Below the pieces are notes generated by a model. The model did no database searches. It was not told where the DNA came from and saw only the letters and a list, made by a program, of their open reading frames with translations. Source: Riptortus pedestris (lineage: Eukaryota; Arthropoda; Insecta; Hemiptera; Alydidae). From it: a stretch of DNA of 64,000 bases. The position numbers and the translations under genes are program-made. Every line of letters starts with the position of its first letter. Position 1 is the first letter of the stretch. Shown in pieces: positions 23,623 to 35,214 of this stretch. Location of the stretch: positions 24,480,001 through 24,544,000 of the forward strand of contig CM032230.1 of assembly GCA_019009955.1 (NCBI GenBank). The letters run 5' to 3'.

Positions 23623-24554
23623 TACGCCACTTGTGGCATTTTTTTATAAGTATCCTTGACTTATAGAATGGGAGAGATCTGTGCATCTTCCATTCATCAA
23701 TATTCAAGGCTAAAGCCTTCCATTGATAAACATTTACCATTCTCAAATGCCTATCAATTCTACCAAGAAGATATAGAACAAATATAATTACAAATATAAA
23801 GAAAATCCTTTTCATACATTTATTATACACTGCTCATTCTATGCATTTCAGTTATTTTGTAAGCAGATACATAAAAAATAGGAGTTCTTAAAAACTCACT
23901 AATATATAATGTATCAAAACTGAAATACTATTTATGTATAATTTTAATTAAATGACATTTCATAATTTTAATTTACAGTTGTTAGGCAGTCAATGCATAA
24001 GACCATATATTCCTAAAAAATTAACATTTTATCCAAATAACATCAAGGAAACAATAACCTATTAGGGGTCCGTTAAGATTTACACATATTATTCAGTTAG
24101 CGATTTAGTGCACTCTTTTTATTTTATCGCTAATAAACTCATTATTGCCAAACTAAAAGTCAAGATAATTAAAGAACCAAAAAAAAAACAAAAAAAAAAC
24201 GGTAGGGATTCAGAGAAAGAGTGAAATCCGTACATAATCATAAATATCTCCGATATTATGAGGCACATCGAGAATTATACACAATCTATCTTTTTAACGA
24301 AATAATTTCAAACGTTTTTTCCCCTTTCTTTTACATTCTGTGGTAAGTCGAATATCAATAGCGTTATTTGTATATTTTCGTTTTAACATTCTATAAATTC
24401 TTCCTTCAACTCCTGCGACTTAACTTCAGACGATTACGTGACCAATACAATTAATTTCAAGGGGTGCCAACTTAGGAGTTCATTGACATTGGTCATGGGA
24501 GTGACTGAGTGTGAACTTTTTTTTTATGTCATGAACACAGATTTCTGTTGCATC

Positions 24555-24775
24555 ATGCCCTAGAAAATGTAATATGATCGTTATGAAACTCGATATTTAA
24601 AAGTTTCATATGAAACTACAGGTCAAGTTCATCTAAGTCCAAAATTAGACCAGAAATAGTGGGAGTGAAGAAAGGGAGGGGGTAGTCTCCGTTACATCGA
24701 TTATCATGCGTTTCAAGGGAAAATGTCATGAAATCAATCTTCTAGAAAAGACTGTTTTCTACAATTGCTGGGCAA
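24555..24775 (-). mobile_element. Decayed HINE-like body (H9)
   Basis: Minus-strand match: 'atcgttatgaaactcgatat', 'aggtcaagttcatctaagtc', a G-rich 'gggagggggtag', 'catgcgtttcaaggg' and 'aatcaatctt'. Both ends and (TA)n are gone. Related decayed sequence continues to the left (about 24230-24330). Confidence 0.45.
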
Positions 24776-25224
24776 TAACATTATGCTTGAACTTGAATGT
24801 AAATAGAATTTGTTGTTGTAGTTTTTGTGGTTTCAGGCTACAGTGGCCCTCCACCATTCAAAAACGTACTGGCTTATGATCTGCTAATGATCACGATCTA
24901 GACTAGCCAAAATAGATTTATACGTAGTTTTACATTCACAGCTACCCTACTAAAATATCCTGCATTTCATAAAGGGTTCCTTTGATAATGAACACGCTGA
25001 ACGCAAATGTTACCATTTTATGGACACACACATTTAAACGCGCATAGTAATGGACACATATTGTATTTTTCTCATCCCGGGGCAACAAAACGATGTTATA
25101 TTGATCCCTGGATTTCTTTAAAGATACAGCCTCCTATATTAGCTTATTCACTAAAAGGAAATTCCCTAGTACATACAAAAGATTGTAACATTCGTTTTGG
25201 TTAAAATTAACTATTATTTTTTTT

Positions 25225-25346
25225 TTAGCAGATTTCCCTTAGGGGAAATCAGATATTGAGGTCGTACTCATGACGCGATTTTCGAAAAATTTCTTTAAAT
25301 GTCCATTGAGCCCCCCGAGGAGATGACGAAAAAGAGGTCCGTTCAA

Positions 25347-25402
<56 letters not shown>

Positions 25403-25868
25403 CGGTCGCAATTTTTGTTTAATCGTCACCAAACTCTGTATTTAATCGTTTTATGTTGAAAGGAAGATCAAGTTCGTTAATGGCTGAAATCGGACCAGTG
25501 GGAGGGGGGGTTTAGAGGGGGGATTTTTGAAATTTGAAATATCTCCGTATTATGTATCGGATCGAAAAATTGTATAGACCCATCTTATTGCAAATTAAAC
25601 TTACTATAAATATTGTTCTGTACATTTATTCTGTATCTTGAATATTAACCGAGATATTTGCATTTGTATTGTGTGTGTTGTCGCCAGGATTCGGCTATGT
25701 TTGGACTTTCCGCCGAGAGCTCTGGCGGCCGTTTCCTTAACTATTCGTTCCTCGTGAATAGGTTTAAAGGTTTCTTACTAGTACAGTTGTTATTAGGCAG
25801 ATTTCTCTACTGTAAAACCTCACGTGGGAAATCTGCTTAATTTACGCAGCCCCTGCGTGACGGACTTT
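25225..25868 (-). mobile_element. HINE-like element, subtype A, complete (H10)
   Basis: Left end (element 3' end): TTAGCAGATTTCCCTTAGGGGAAATC. Right end (element 5' end): GCCCCTGCGTGACGGACTTTTTT. (TA)n at about 25350-25399. Body strongly similar to H1 and H8, including 'ctctggcggccgtttcctta' and 'aatattaaccgagatatttg'. A-runs flank both ends on the element strand. An open frame at 25658-25840 is a translation of this repeat. Confidence 0.85.
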
Positions 25869-25869
25869 T

Positions 25870-27770
25870 TTGGGTGAGGGGCTCCCAATGATTGAATTTC
25901 GTTTTTCCTAATTTTAAGATCTAGTCAACCAAAAAAAAAAATTGACAGAAAACAAAAATGCATCATTAAAATTACTAAGGTTCTTTTAACAAAAGTTTAG
26001 AGTTTTCATTCTTTTGGGAGACTATGTGAGTTCATAAAAATGCAATCAAAACATTATGCAAATAGCCTTCAAATAAATAAAAGTGTACAGATAGTCCGAA
26101 CTAGTTCCGAAATCTCGTAAAATTCTAAGAATTCCAGATAAAATTCCGGAGTTAACAAAACTTGTCTAACCATTATATCTAAAGCATCTGAAGCATTTCC
26201 TCAGGATTGTGCCACAAGAATATCCTTCAAGAAGCAAACATTAAATTTAAATATTAACTAAATAATCAAAGGCTCCAACAAACATAAATTTTGTACTACA
26301 AAAAGCCGTTCTAAAGGAGTTAAAATGACATTAATATAATTTACACAGTACTGTTTATTGCCTTGGTATTTTAATTTCGAATAAAATTAATAATATTTGA
26401 CAACAAAAGAATTTTAATGTTTAAATTATATGTAAAGATTTTTGTTTTTGAACTTTATAATTTTTGATCCATAAATCTATCCGTAAAAGAAAAGGGCGTT
26501 AAACTTCAGATAAAACATTCTGATTTGCATGAGTTGCTTAATTTTTTTCAATTTTTATTAAATAAGCTTACAGCTTCTCTATACTTGAGGCATTATCATT
26601 TCATGAAATTTAGGATTTATTGAAGAAAGCCGTTACTTTTTAAATACAAAATGCTTTTCACATTAGCTTCAACATTATTTATTGGCTCTTTTTTCCAAGA
26701 GGATCTCTATTTTTTAATCATGCTATTTCATAGTTGGAAAACTTCAGAAAAAGGTGTTTTACTGTACTACATCATTTTCACAAATATGTGGAAATGGTCC
26801 TTTTAATAAATTTAATAAAGAATACGGATTGCGTGTGTGGCCAATTTTCAGCCTTGTCGTCACAACTCCCTCCTTCTAGTCGATATTTGCCATTTTCAAC
26901 GGAATTCTTAATTTCCTCCAATATGGTTTCCTCTAGTGTCTAATAACAATGTTGCCAAGAGCTCTGAAGAGCTTATTCTCTAATGTCAAGCCCTTGGACG
27001 TCGTTGCAATTAAATTATTTATATATTATATTGTACGTATAAATAAAGAATTGGAGAGCTGAATTTCTTTAATATAGAATGAACTTTTACGATAAAGTTA
27101 TTTGAAATCAATTATTATTTCTCAAATATTACAATCTGTAACAAGTTTTGAGCACTTTATAAATAAACCACTTAAGTCTGTGTTAAGAAATGCGAAAACA
27201 AACCATCTTTTTGAGCCAAATTCGTTGCCATCTTAGTATTTCCATTAGCTGTACAAGAATTGTTGAGGAAACACGCACTCCTCTAATATTCCCGCGTATT
27301 TGTCACATTGGGCGAAACTAGGTCACCATATGGAGATATATACGAGTAGCTGGGGTTATTTCACTACAAAATTGTTCATAAAGCAAATTGATCAAAATGA
27401 TAGTTTCTAAAAGGAGGCATTTAATAAACCCTTTCATTCAATAAACACGGCAGGTATCTCCATGGATACTATTAAAATTGACACATGCGAATGCCGTACA
27501 TAAGTACATGGCTAATAATTGAAACAGGGAAGTTCTGACAGCTCAGATCTTGAATAAGAGATTGATTCAATTAAACAATCACACGAAACTGGACCACTAA
27601 ACTATTGACAAAATATCTGCCCGTCTATTATGGCGGCTCGTAGTAAAACTTTTTTTGTATTAGCAGTCACGTACATTCGACGAGCTATTCGTCAATGACC
27701 CAGTAATCTTGATGTCAGTCTGTGCTAGGCCACTAGGTTCCAGATTTAAAAAAAAAATTATTTGGCATTA
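25870..27770. other. AT-rich sequence without a supported gene
   Basis: The open frame 26734-26943 has no recognisable family. No RNA gene or repeat was seen. 27600-27770 could contain eroded upstream mariner sequence but I cannot align it. Confidence 0.4.
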
Positions 27771-27779
27771 CACTCCAAG

Positions 27780-28212
27780 AAGACCAACAATAACTTCCGT
27801 ACACATTAGATAGGACATGTGGTCACCGCAATTCGCAAAGGTATAGTTTTCCATCAAGATAATGACCGTGTCTTTGCAGACCAGGAGAAATTGTTGGAGT
27901 TTCGCTGGGATGTGATCCCCCACCGAACATATTCACCAGACCTTGCCCCAACTGATTTCCACTTTTTTCGGGCCCTTCAAAACTCTCTAACGGGAAACTC
28001 ATTAATTCTATCGAGGACTGCAAAACGCACATAGAGGAGCCCATTGCGCAAAAAGTTGAGAAGTTCTGGAGGAAATAAAAAATTACCTGAAAGATGGCAA
28101 CATGTAACAGATCAAAATGGTCCATAAGTAATTGGTTAAAAGATTTTACAAGAAAGAAGTTTTTATTGAAGTCACCAGTAAAAAACACTACGAACTTATT
28201 TTACAAACCAAT
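27780..28212 (+). pseudogene. Mariner-family transposase, C-terminal half, plus possible right TIR
   Basis: The 27819-28034 frame contains AIRKGIVFHQDNDR, KLLEFRWDVIPH, TYSPDLAPTDFHFFRALQNSL and then, after a frameshift near 28010, IEDCKTHIEEPIAQKVEKFW and ERWQHVTDQNG. These are the hallmarks of mariner transposase around the second and third catalytic Asp (HQDN and SPDLAP-D). Mariner normally has 34 residues between those Asp; here there are 31, with the loss just after HQDN. An in-frame stop after FWRK and the frameshift show it is dead. 28175-28212 ('acactacgaacttattttac') may be the right terminal repeat; no left copy was found. The enzyme would act by cut-and-paste at TA sites. Confidence 0.85.
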
Positions 28213-28281
28213 ACATACTCCTTGTTAAAATATACCCATCTGAAAAAAACTCTGAAGGTATAATAAAATCAGAGAACTTTC

Positions 28282-28305
28282 TCGTGGAAAAATAAGTTTC
28301 CACGA
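28282..28305. repeat. Hairpin, 9-bp perfect stem
   Basis: TCGTGGAAA and TTTCCACGA separated by 6 bases. Isolated; no poly-U context or gene to terminate. Function unknown. Confidence 0.5.
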
Positions 28306-28309
28306 ACTA

Positions 28310-30550
28310 TTTAAAGTCCCTTCATTACTGAATATTAAAATAAAAAGTTTATATATCTAGTCTGTCGAGCTTCATCGTATATATCATCCATACAACCCAA
28401 AAAACAGTAAATTCTATTAGAACCTAGAGGGTTGACTTTGAATTAACACCTTACCTCATTCAATCATACAAAACACTATTCAACAGTAAGAAATGAATTC
28501 TTTCTTTATTATTTCGGAACAATTATAATTTGTATCGTTCGTGAGATTCAAACATTTTAGTTATTCGTTTCCCGTTACTCACGTCAAAATATAATTACCC
28601 ACTACGATTCTAGCTGTAGATTTATTTCTAATTAACTTAATTTGTGGTCATTTTCTCTAGCGTGAATATTTTGGTGTGTATGTGACTGCACTCCCATTAA
28701 GTTAGCAATTAAGTTAGAAATTTAACAAACCCGTTGATGACACAAAGTATTTTGTGGGGAACAAGGGGGGAGAGTACTGAATTTCCTACTAAAAACGTAT
28801 AAAATAAGTATATATTTTTTAAACACATTGTTTAGTTCAGATGTAGTAACAGACAGCGAGGCTGTTCAATGTGACACATGTCAGCTGGGTCCATTCCAAG
28901 CTCTTTGTATATAATCACTTTGCTAATCATACTCGTGCTAGCTTTATCTATAGCACATTCTATTTCAGTGTCTTACGCTCTTGTATTATAACTAGATTTT
29001 ATTGAAACTCTTAAATTATAACAGACTTTAATTATTGTTCTTTAATTTACAGTGGTTTCAAATATTTCTCACAAGAAAGGCTATTTTGGTTTTGAACATA
29101 ACTAAAATAGATAATAGAGATGAGCAACCTATATTGTTTTTAGGACATTTCGATACACAGTGGTAAACATCTCTGGAATTTTAGAGATTTTTTTTTTAAG
29201 GACTTTTATTCCTTTGTTCTTGTTGACGTGAGTTCATAATCTTAAAAGAATGGACCTAAATAAAAATCCTGCCATGAAATCTACACCTATCAGAATTTTA
29301 ATAAAATATTGGAAACAGCTGATGACAATACTGCCAGGAAGAATATATTTTTTACCAATTGGGTGCCGTTAAAGCAATGTTGAATGCAGTTATATCGTAT
29401 GGCGTCTAGGATGTCGATCTCCAGGGTTGGTGGAAACATGGATATTTGTATATTCTTCTTCAATCACCGATGACGGTTCAATAATCCATGAGAAACGTTA
29501 TTTAAAGAAATTGTATACAAACAAAAGTGTAATAAGTCTCTTGGACTTTCAAACAAAATATACAAGTCAGAAACATGGATGTGGGACTTTCGGTGGTGAC
29601 GTATGAGTAGCAAGGTTTATGTGAAAATAAATCGAGTTTAAATTATCTCGAATGTAGGGTCAAATAATTAGCTAGGAAGGCTTATTGTTATTAAGGAAAC
29701 AAACTATTTAGAATATCATGCTGTTCATTGTTTTCTTGATTTTACCCACTTCCAAAATCTTTAGGTCCAGTATACTAATTTTGGCGGTAAGATATATGAC
29801 AATGAACACACACACTTGTAATATGTACCGACAGTTGGGATTTTAAGTTGTTGGCTGTTTTCTTCAAAGGAAAAGCCCAAAGGTAAATAAAATTGTGGAA
29901 ATTCTCCAGACCCCATCAAAGTTTCCAGGAAGTTCTTATAACACCTGACCTGTCTCATGTTTGCTATGAGGGTCCACAAATGCAAGGATCTAAAAATGGA
30001 AATTCATATCAACAATTTATTTATTATTATTATTATTATTATTCAATTTATATTGTATATGGACCACAAATTATTTACTAAAGATTCCTGACAGTAGCTG
30101 ATTAACAGTACTTAAGGATAATCTCATATCTTGAAGATTTCGACGTGATGCCAGTAGAAAATATCAATATTTCTATCTAAAATAAGATGTTTGAAAATAT
30201 ATTTCAACACATTTCTGAGTCTGATCGATAACTTGTGAACAGAACCACCGACCTGTCGGCAAGCCTGTAATCAATCCACCTGTTAACCAGTTAATCCAGT
30301 CTGTTACTTCACAGCCTTCAGTCTATTGAGTAACCTAGGCTTGAAGAGCTTATAAAAATTCCTGTAAAAATCCAAAACTCAGAGATATTATAAAGAAGCA
30401 AAGTATTATTTAATGTAACTTTTTAATCGTAGGAAATAAATCGTACGTTATGGAAATACCCATTGTGTGAGAATGGGCAACCATATAGAATTATTAAGAT
30501 TTGCCTTACATAAATATACGCTATATATAAAGTTAATTTTATTAATTCAA
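28310..30550. other. AT-rich sequence without a supported gene
   Basis: Contains a (TTA)n microsatellite at about 30017-30045. Open frames at 29761-29985 and 29893-30081 overlap on opposite strands and show no family features. Confidence 0.45.
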
Positions 30551-30555
30551 TGTTC

Positions 30556-30778
30556 GGGGCTCAGGTTAGCCTCTTGAGTGACCGTAATTTCACATGGTAA
30601 ACCTAGAGTGGCGGGTTCGATTCCCGCCTAGGCAGAAGAATTTATTTAGTGACGGAATTCATTAAATAAAATCCTAAGTCCCACACTGGCAAGAAAAGGG
30701 TTGTAACCTGTAGATAACCCGTCCCAATTAGCCTAAGTTGCAAAAAGTGGATGTTAATAAATAATAATAATAATTCAA
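30556..30778 (+). mobile_element. SINE-1, full length (reference plus copy)
   Basis: Starts GGGGCTCAGGTTAGCC, has B-box GGGTTCGATTCCCGCC at about 30614-30629, then the body (TTATTTAGTGACGGAATTC, 'aagaaaagggttgtaacctg', 'gtagataacccgtcccaatt', 'gcaaaaagtggatgttaata') and an (AAT)n tail. About 220 bp. The best-preserved copy in the window, so probably the youngest. Confidence 0.9.
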
Positions 30779-30933
30779 TGTTCAAAATAAATTTAGCTCT
30801 ATGTCACGTCGAGTTATAAATTTCTTCCTACAATCATATATGTTATTTATTTTTCAAATTTAATATAGATATTGATAAAGATATAAACCGGAGCCGACCC
30901 ACACACTAGATTGTTTTTTTAGAATCATTATGT

Positions 30934-30993
30934 AACCTCTAAGACGTTTTTACTATATAATTAAACCTCTAAGAAGTATTTACTATATAATTA
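30934..30993. repeat. 30-bp tandem duplication
   Basis: Two adjacent units beginning AACCTCTAAGA and ending TACTATATAATTA, with two or three differences. Confidence 0.8.
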
Positions 30994-31039
30994 AAGAAAG
31001 TAATCCTTCAACAATTGGAAATACATTAATATTGTGATC

Positions 31040-31165
31040 TCTAAGCTCAGGTTAGCGATGAGTTAAAACATTTGCCTTAATAAATTTGATAATCCTTCAG
31101 CTAAAGTTAGATTACCTTATTGTGGGCAATAGGAATTTATTTTGTGACAAAATCAAATTTTTGTT
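31040..31165 (+). mobile_element. SINE-1 fragment (head and proximal body)
   Basis: 'ctaagctcaggttagcgatg', 'gagttaaaacatttgcc' and 'gggcaataggaatttatttt' match the tRNA-like head and start of the body; the 3' half is missing. Confidence 0.6.
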
Positions 31166-31331
31166 AGGGATGTTCCATAGAACTACGTTCACGGATATTT
31201 TTCCTAGTACCAAGTGGCTGATCTATAGACACAACATACACTTCTTCCACGCCATTTTTTAGAATCGTCTTCCTCTATTGTAGCTTACTCTTCCAAACTA
31301 CCTGTAGTCATAAGAAAAAATGACTGCTCCA

Positions 31332-31333
<2 letters not shown>

Positions 31334-31378
<45 letters not shown>
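31334..31378. repeat. (TA)n microsatellite
   Basis: About 45 bp of TA repeats without a recognisable HINE-like body around it. Confidence 0.9.
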
Positions 31379-31380
<2 letters not shown>

Positions 31381-31654
31381 TAATGTCAATCAAAAACAGC
31401 TAATTGGAAAAATGTAAACACGAATAATATTACTAATAGGACAAAAGTTCTTGTAGTAACTAAATTCATAGGGTTGACTTCTTTGTTCGGTGTCATGAAA
31501 ATTTCGATGAAGAAACCATGTTGAATTCCATACATCGGAAAATCCCTAGGCGGGTGGTCATAAAGATATTCCACTGGACTGGCACTGATTAGGTAACTAT
31601 TAGATAAAATTCTGAACTCATGCATAACAATTATATGCATGAAAATGTAATGCT

Positions 31655-31825
31655 ATTGTTATTTATCAATGTCCACTATTATGCTATTGGACCGGGTTAT
31701 CTACAGGTTACCACTCTTTTATAAACAGGGTGGGACTAAGGATTTTATTTAATGAGTTCATATGTATGACTAAATAACTTCCTATTGCTACCGAATTGAA
31801 CCCACTGCTATGTTCCAAATTCGTT
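31655..31825 (-). mobile_element. SINE-1 copy (diverged)
   Basis: Minus-strand copy: 'gttatttatcaatgtccact', 'gggttatctacaggttacca', 'agggtgggactaaggatttt', 'cctattgctaccgaattgaa'. The sequence after it (to 31960) is different, then a small piece resembling the SINE head ('cccaaacgctttaac') returns, so a later insertion or rearrangement may split the copy. Confidence 0.7.
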
Positions 31826-31969
31826 ACATAGAAGACTCTTTTGAGGACCAAAACAAGGTGGCTCAGTAAATCTTGGCGTAGTGATCCAGAGGTGGACACA
31901 CTGAAAAGACAAGTTCTGAACTCCAGCCAATTGTCTGAAGCAATGGGCATGTTGATGAACCCAAACGCT

Positions 31970-32675
31970 TTAACATAATGTAAAAGAAAAATTAAAATCC
32001 ATAGGTTTTGTAAGGAAATGCGACTTATGACTATTCAAGTTATCACAAGTCGTAATAAAACGGATTACCATGTGATTTCTTTCTTTTCTTTGTGATCTTT
32101 GGGAATTAGTATTAACTTCAGTACTACTAAATTATTGAAACTACCTTGGAGTTGAGTGGGAACCGAGGGAAATTTCCAGATCCTAAACCAAGATGTCCTA
32201 CGTAAGTCATCACAGATGTGGTTGATTATACAATAATACGGCGATTAATACTGACCATAATTTATGCTTGAAGGTAGGTGTATGCCGACTAGGGATACGG
32301 CATACAATTGTCCTGGATTTTTCAAGGTTATTTCCTCTATGGAATGAGATCATTGGGGAAATTTTTGAATTTATCTTCCTTGCCAAAGGATATATTCCAA
32401 CTGTAGCCTTCATTTAGACATGGAGCACGTTTTACCTGCCGAGGCTATTCCAGAATCTATAAATCTTTTCTTTCCATTTTTGAATTTAAACAATTTTTAT
32501 GACATAGAGCATGTGATAAGATCGTTCTCAGGGAAAGTTGTATGGCAATGAACTATTGTCTAAAGTAAATAATCTCAAATAAAATCTAATCAAGTAAATC
32601 ATACATGAACCACTTAATTTTGGGTATCATCTTGTTACACACTCACCTATCAGATTATCTTGTGTATATCTATTC
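31970..32675. other. Unassigned sequence
   Basis: Open frame 32210-32413 (minus) has no recognisable family. No repeats recognised. Confidence 0.4.
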
Positions 32676-32681
32676 TATGTT

Positions 32682-33130
32682 CTTAGCGAATTTCCCTTAA
32701 CGGAAATCAGCTATTGAGGTTGTACTCATGACGCGATTTTTAAAACATTTCTACAAATATCTATCAATTCTCAGTCGGAGATTACGAAAATGAGGTCCAT
32801 TCTCAATTTTATATATATATATATATATATGATTTGCCTGTTACCTCTCTAGCGGTCGCATTTATTGTTTAATTGTTACCAAAGTCGGTATTTAGTCGTT
32901 TTATGCAAAAAAGAAAGATCAAGTTCGTTAACAGCTGAAATCGGGGTGGGGGGGGGTTTAGAGGGGGAGAATTTTTCAAATTGAAAATATTTCCGTTATT
33001 ACACGTCGAATCGATAAAATCTATAGAATAAATCTTATAGCAAATTAAATGTGCTATAAATATTGTTATTTACATTTATTCTCTATCTTCTATATTAACC
33101 GAGATATTTGCATTTTTCACTTTTCAGCCT
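32682..33130 (-). mobile_element. HINE-like element, 3' two-thirds (H11)
   Basis: Left end TTAGCGAATTTCCCTTAACGGAAATCAGC is the element 3' hairpin. It is followed by the complement of the body, a short (TA)n (about 32808-32830), a G run, and 'ttaaccgagatatttgcatt'. The element's 5' end is replaced by 'cagccttcagcaaatcccca', a subtype-B segment leading into H12. Confidence 0.7.
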
Positions 33131-33199
33131 TCAGCAAATCCCCACTTCTACTCTTTCTGTTACATAAACAATACTCGGTTATGTCATAAACCACATCAT

Positions 33200-33762
33200 T
33201 CGAAGCTTAAGTGCCGAAATGAATGATTTTCGAAATATTTCCACAAATATCCATCGGTCCTCCCACGGAGATGACTAAAATGAGGTCCGTTCAAAAATAT
33301 ATTAACAGCCGGAATCATATCAGTGGGAGGGGGGGGGGGGTTAGAGAGGGAATTTCGAAATATCTTCGTTATTATACGTCGTATCAAAACATTGTATCGT
33401 CCCACTCCTATTGCAAAGGTAATGTTCTGTAAATGTTGTTATATCCTTATGTTCTCTGTCTTCAATATTAACCGAGAATGTTTAGTTTCAGCCTTCAGTA
33501 AAGCCCCACTTTCGAAGGCATCGAACTTTCAAAGTAAGAGAATATATCAGAAAACGTCTTTTTTTTCCAAACATGAATGTCAAATATTGTTTTCAGTGAA
33601 CCTTTATTATGTGAGATACATGAAATTAGTGTGATGGCGTCATCAATTATGATTTTATTGACCGTGAACTTCTACAACTGGGATTTTCTTTTGGAAATAG
33701 AGAATATATGCTGAGATGAGATGTCATTCCAATAAGTGGAAAATCTGCTTGACGTGCTTTTC
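33200..33762 (-). mobile_element. HINE-like element, subtype B (H12)
   Basis: Begins near the post-(TA)n segment ('gattttcgaaatatttccac', 'catcggtcctcccacggag'), has a G run at about 33328-33342, 'cagccttcagtaaagcccca' and ends 'ggaaaatctgcttgacgtgc', the degraded element 5' end. It has no (TA)n. H11 and H12 are directly adjacent and in the same orientation. The open frames 33196-33634 are within it. Confidence 0.6.
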
Positions 33763-33764
33763 TT

Positions 33765-35090
33765 TTTTCTCTTCTAATAAATTAATGTTGTCAATTAACT
33801 TATATCAATTAACTTTGTCCTTTAACTTTTTTGTGACAGCCTTTACTCCTGTTCATTTCTCTACAAATCTCTACAACATCTGTCATTAGCTTTAGTTAAA
33901 ACAAGGGAAGTAAATATCTTTGTATATTTCGTCCAACCATATTTATTCTCCATTAACAATCATTCTCTGATAAAAGCTTTTAGATATGTTTACCAAATAT
34001 TTCGTGTTATTGTGACCAAGAGATAACAATTATATCTCTTTACTTTTGTTGGATATATCAATACGAATGGTATCAGACAAAGACTTTTCACTCTGTTTGT
34101 TCTCTAAATCAGCTGAATCCCAGTCAATCGTGTACTATGCTATCAGTAGACTCATTTCTAGAAAAAATAATAACAATAATAATAAAGTGATTAGAAAGAA
34201 CTGTGTCATCTTACCTTGTTTTCAATTCTGTGTGGTTACATTTACTTTATAAATTCATCAGGGATATATGTCCATTGTGTGTTGATGATGTACATACCCT
34301 AGACAATTTTACTCCATACACAAACAAATACGTATAGTAAAAGTTTGATCATATTAATCTAGATATAGTTTAATCGACAAATAAAATATTGTATTGAAAA
34401 ACTAACATCCAACCGATACAATTTCAATGTGCTCACGAGCAAATATAATATTATCTTGTATTCAAAAGCTTAAGGCAATTAATCTCTTTTGGCCACAAAA
34501 AATAAATCAGTTAGAAGCCATAGTAAACAATTTATGGCGCAGTTCTACAATTGTAATTAATAACTTCTTTTGCATGAAGGTTAAAATATTTAGGCCGGAA
34601 GCTGACCTAGAAATCTTGACCACCTTGAAAGTTCTTGTTTATGACATTGGTTCTTTATTTTCCATACTCTCTTATAATGCGTTCATAGAAATTGATATAT
34701 ACTTGATACCTGAGAACTGTTCGAATAATTCCCAGGATAACAATATAGAACTAAGAAAAGTAACCTGACAGTTCCAGTTCTTATAAGACATAGGACGACC
34801 TTGCAAACAATCAGCCTCCTTTGGAAATGCTCCTCAAGAACTCGTCGAAAGATCTTGAAAATATCGGTTTTCCTCAGACTAATTCTTCCCCAAAGGGTTC
34901 TTCATTCAACCCGAAGGTCTTTACCAATTTGTGTTGCTTCCCTCTCATCCATATCCCTTTGTAATCAATTGTCTGATGTGTCGGATATGCAAATGAACTT
35001 GTCTCTCTTAAAGCAACGATCTCATATGTATACAAACATGTTTCATACATATGCATATATTTTATGGCATCGACGCCCATTTAATATGAC
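33765..35090. other. Unassigned; two open frames of low credibility
   Basis: 34427-34768 (113 codons) and 34801-35208 (135 codons) are open on the plus strand. I see no conserved motif, and the second runs into a SINE-1 remnant, which argues against a real gene. Confidence 0.3.
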
Positions 35091-35094
35091 TATA

Positions 35095-35212
35095 GTTAAT
35101 CGTGTTTATCTACAGATTAGAATCCTTTTCAGGTCAGGTATTGTTTGTTCCTACGAGTCAAAAACGTTTTTTAAATGTATAAGACCAACGCTTCAACACA
35201 CTTGCTAACACA
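35095..35212 (-). mobile_element. SINE-1, strongly decayed
   Basis: 'gtgtttatctacagattaga', 'cttttcaggtcaggt' and 'aagaccaacgcttcaacaca' follow the SINE-1 order on the minus strand. Confidence 0.5.
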
Positions 35213-35214
35213 AG

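Noticed and set aside
31850..31975. Protein-like 45-codon plus-strand stretch (WLSKSWRSDPEVDTLKRQ)
   Set aside because: Short, no start, no recognised family, embedded between pieces of SINE-1; insufficient evidence to call an exon.
34801..35208. 135-codon plus-strand open frame
   Set aside because: No recognisable motif and its 3' part overlaps a decayed SINE-1.
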